Below are positions 62,169 to 64,000 of a stretch of 64,000 nt of DNA, one piece after another. Below the pieces are notes generated by a model. That model was not told the DNA's origin. It did not search any database and saw only the letters and a list, made by a program, of their open reading frames with translations. The DNA is taken from assembly GCA_029834535.1 (NCBI GenBank), contig JAQMWT010000093.1, positions 62,001-126,000 of the forward strand. Reading direction: 5' to 3'. The position numbers and the translations under genes were made by a program. Each line of letters begins with the position of its first letter. The stretch's first letter is position 1. The stretch is from Chrysophaeum taylorii (lineage: Eukaryota; Sar; Pelagophyceae; Pelagomonadales; Pelagomonadaceae).

Positions 62169-62819
62169 ATGCGCGCGTCGTGGGCGTCGTTCGTGGCCGG
62201 TGCCATCGCCGGCGGCTCGAGCGTGGCCGTATACGTCCTATGGATGTCTCGGCGCCGCCGCCGCCTTTTATTTTTAAGCGCGCCCTACAAATGCGGCGAG
62301 TACGGCATCGGCGTCCACCCAGTCAAGGATGGCGACGTGACGATCCGTCTTGCAACGCCGGGAGACGCCCACAAGATGATTGCGCTCATCCAGGGCCTCG
62401 CCCTATACGAGCGCAAACCCATCTCGACAGTCGAGGTTACCGAAGCGAATCTCGTAGCTGACGGCTTTGGCCCAAACCCTCGTTTCCACTGCCTCCTCGC
62501 CGAGATCGACAACGGTGACGCCATCGGCTTCGCCTTCGTTTATCCAAGCTACTCGACGTGGCAAGGCCTCTGCCACTACCTCGAGGATCTCTTTGTCGAC
62601 GAAAAGCACCGAGGCCGGGGGCTCGGTGCCCTGCTCTTGAAGTCCGTCGCCGCTATCGCCTACGCCCAAGGCTGCAAGCGCCTTCATTGGAATGCCCTCG
62701 ACTGGAACACACCCGCCTTGAAGTTCTACGAGAGCGTCGGCGCCAAGCGCCTCGACGAGTGGGTCACCTTGAGAATGGGCCGCCCGGAAATCGCTGCCCT
62801 CCTTGGCCGTTCGTCGTGA
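62169..62819 (+). CDS. GNAT-family (SAT/thialysine-type) N-acetyltransferase
   Basis: 216 residues from the ATG at 62169. A single N-terminal hydrophobic segment (FVAGAIAGGSSVAVYVLWM) comes first. The GNAT domain then reads IRLATPGDAHKMIALIQGLALYERKP, DGFGPNPRFHCLLAEID, YPSYSTWQGLCHYLEDLFVDEKHRGRGLGALLLK (acetyl-CoA loop RGxGxG) and GCKRLHWNALDWNTPALKFYESVGA. The YSTW-G-ED and W-x-L-x-WN blocks mark the SAT1/SAT2 group, which acetylates polyamines or thialysine. The membrane segment is unusual for this group, which is normally soluble; it could be an organelle leader. Confidence 0.9.
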   Translation: MRASWASFVAGAIAGGSSVAVYVLWMSRRRRRLLFLSAPYKCGEYGIGVHPVKDGDVTIRLATPGDAHKMIALIQGLALYERKPISTVEVTEANLVADGFGPNPRFHCLLAEIDNGDAIGFAFVYPSYSTWQGLCHYLEDLFVDEKHRGRGLGALLLKSVAAIAYAQGCKRLHWNALDWNTPALKFYESVGAKRLDEWVTLRMGRPEIAALLGRSS

Positions 62820-63031
62820 ATGATGATTTTTTCTCTTCTTCACCACACCTGCGCCACCTCTCTTAATCGCACCTGCGCCCCCCGGTAAGGCCCATATACT
62901 GACGAAGTTTCTCCCCAGCGCCTCCGGTAGCTCCGGCGACGCAGCGAGACCCAGAGCACAACGGAAACTTTATCCTTGCTACAAAGCCGTTACTTTGCAC
63001 AACGGACCGATGATATAACGGCCGCGAAGTG
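62820..63031. other. Short intergenic stretch
   Basis: Lies between two + genes. No further feature is seen. Confidence 0.5.
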
Positions 63032-64000
63032 ATGATGATGGTGGCGTCCACGTGCGAACGAACGACGACGTTCTTGGGCCAAGTGGGACAGCCGTATCTC
63101 GGGCACGTCGCGGACATCTCGCTGTGCTTTGAGAAAACGATCAAAGTGTTGTGCGTGACCCATCATGCTGCTGCGCGCTCCGAATGATTTATTTTGTGCA
63201 GGGTCGACCGCCTCAGCGCCATCGACGAGCGCGTGGCCAAGATCGAAACGCGAACGAACGAGCAGATCGGGGAGATTCATACGAAAATCAACACGCTGGC
63301 GCACAACATTCAGGTGCGCAACAATGGTTGCCCACAACACGTGAGGTGTTCGCACCTTCGTCCGTCCGCAGGGTTTTGGCGACAGCGCGGAGAAGCTCGA
63401 GGCCGAGAAGGCCGAGTTGGAGAACTACAAGATGAAACTGAGGCAGCAAGAGGATCAGCGGCGGCGATCTGTGGCTGAGAAAAAGAAAGTGTACGACAAG
63501 CCGCCAAGCAACGAGGACGCGAGGCAGCGATGGAAATGGGCGTTTTCGCAAATCAAATTCAACATCATGATGGGGCGACTGGACCTCAAGGGGATGAAGG
63601 TCAACATGCAGCGATCGATTGGCCATCGCCTAGAGAAGGTTGAGGACAGTATCGACTGCGTCCTCTTCAAGATGGAGAACATGGGTGCCGCCATGAACAA
63701 CGGCGGCGGAACCGAAGTGAGAGACAGCGTAAGGTTTCTCGATCACAAGCTCGAGGCGCTGATGCAAAAGGTCGCGGCCTACGAAGAACGCGCGACCGAG
63801 CATGAAAACTGGCGCGAACAACAGGACGACGCCATGCAGCAGGTATCCTGTGCCCTCGAAGAAATGTCGCGACAGGTCGCCGTACTCAAGGAACACGACG
63901 ACTCGGAGCGGGAACAAGCTGAGTCGGGAGCTCGCGAGTTGGAATCCGTGTACGCGACTGCGGTCAGCAAATTGCGCGATCTCGGTCTCGACGCGCGACA
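63032..64000 (+). CDS. Coiled-coil protein, 5' part, at least 3 exons (runs off the window)
   Basis: I read join(63032..63150,63202..63313,63372..>64000), with introns of 51 and 58 nt (GTGCGTG to GTGCAG; GTGCGCA to CCGCAG). The chain starts MMMVASTCERTTTFLGQVGQPYLGHVADISLCFEKTIKVL; then comes VDRLSAIDERVAKIETRTNEQ, then GFGDSAEKLEAEKAELENYK. RWKWAFSQIKFNIMMGRLDLKGMKVN is a non-coiled, conserved-looking block. After it come further heptads (RLEKVEDSIDCVLFKMEN; FLDHKLEALMQKVAAYEERA). No family is recognised. Lys/Glu-rich and rich in GAG/AAG codons. The 3' end is missing. Confidence 0.7.

Overview
The window is eukaryotic nuclear DNA from a compact, GC-rich, gene-dense genome. Genes lie on both strands, often under 150 bp apart, and many are interrupted by very short GT-AG introns (37-60 nt typical). 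A secondary-plastid alga, most likely a pelagophyte-like stramenopile, is my best guess. It rests on an FtsH relative with a signal/transit-like leader, a bacterial-type GlnT glutamine synthetase, a vacuolar-type two-pore K+ channel, SMP and Sfi1-like proteins and an intron style shared by nearly every spliced gene. The species call is inference; a haptophyte is not excluded.

Region 1-6 kb: 3' end of a GlnT-type glutamine synthetase, a DUF5009/HGSNAT-like membrane acyltransferase, a P-loop GTPase-like protein and an SGNH hydrolase, all on +. Region 6.19-10.34 kb: four head-to-tail ~1.03 kb units, each carrying a decayed piece of a Helitron/Pif1-type helicase C-terminus and a GTGAACTTACTGG minisatellite. 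Region 10.6-24.1 kb: an FtsH-like AAA protein without a peptidase domain, a thioredoxin-fold protein without CxxC, a TruB pseudouridine synthase, a small membrane protein, a class-V aminotransferase, a DxD glycosyltransferase-like protein, a two-pore K+ channel with EF hands, and a FYVE-PH-(pseudo)kinase. Region 24.3-34.7 kb: WW-domain protein, PAQR receptor, Sfi1-like repeat protein, possible PAS protein, PPPDE peptidase, and a complete five-exon WDR83. Region 34.8-50.2 kb: a long kinesin, five-exon TRM112, two membrane-anchored sulfotransferase-like genes flanking an SMP-domain lipid-transfer-like protein, a decayed ankyrin-repeat gene and a coiled-coil protein. Region 50.7-64 kb: an SH3-like/RING protein, a RING-CH::aspartate-semialdehyde dehydrogenase fusion, an aldehyde dehydrogenase, a 1.0 kb TIR element, an unidentified spliced gene, condensin SMC4, a SAT-type N-acetyltransferase and the start of a coiled-coil gene.

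The genes form no operon or single pathway. Most are housekeeping (condensin, tRNA/ribosome methylation cofactor, pseudouridylation, membrane contact, cytoskeleton). The most unusual items are the RING-CH/ASADH fusion, the kinase with NFG instead of DFG, the peptidase-less FtsH, the tandem helicase-fragment array and the uniform ultrashort introns. Exon coordinates come from reading splice sites by eye against family conservation; no transcript data were available.
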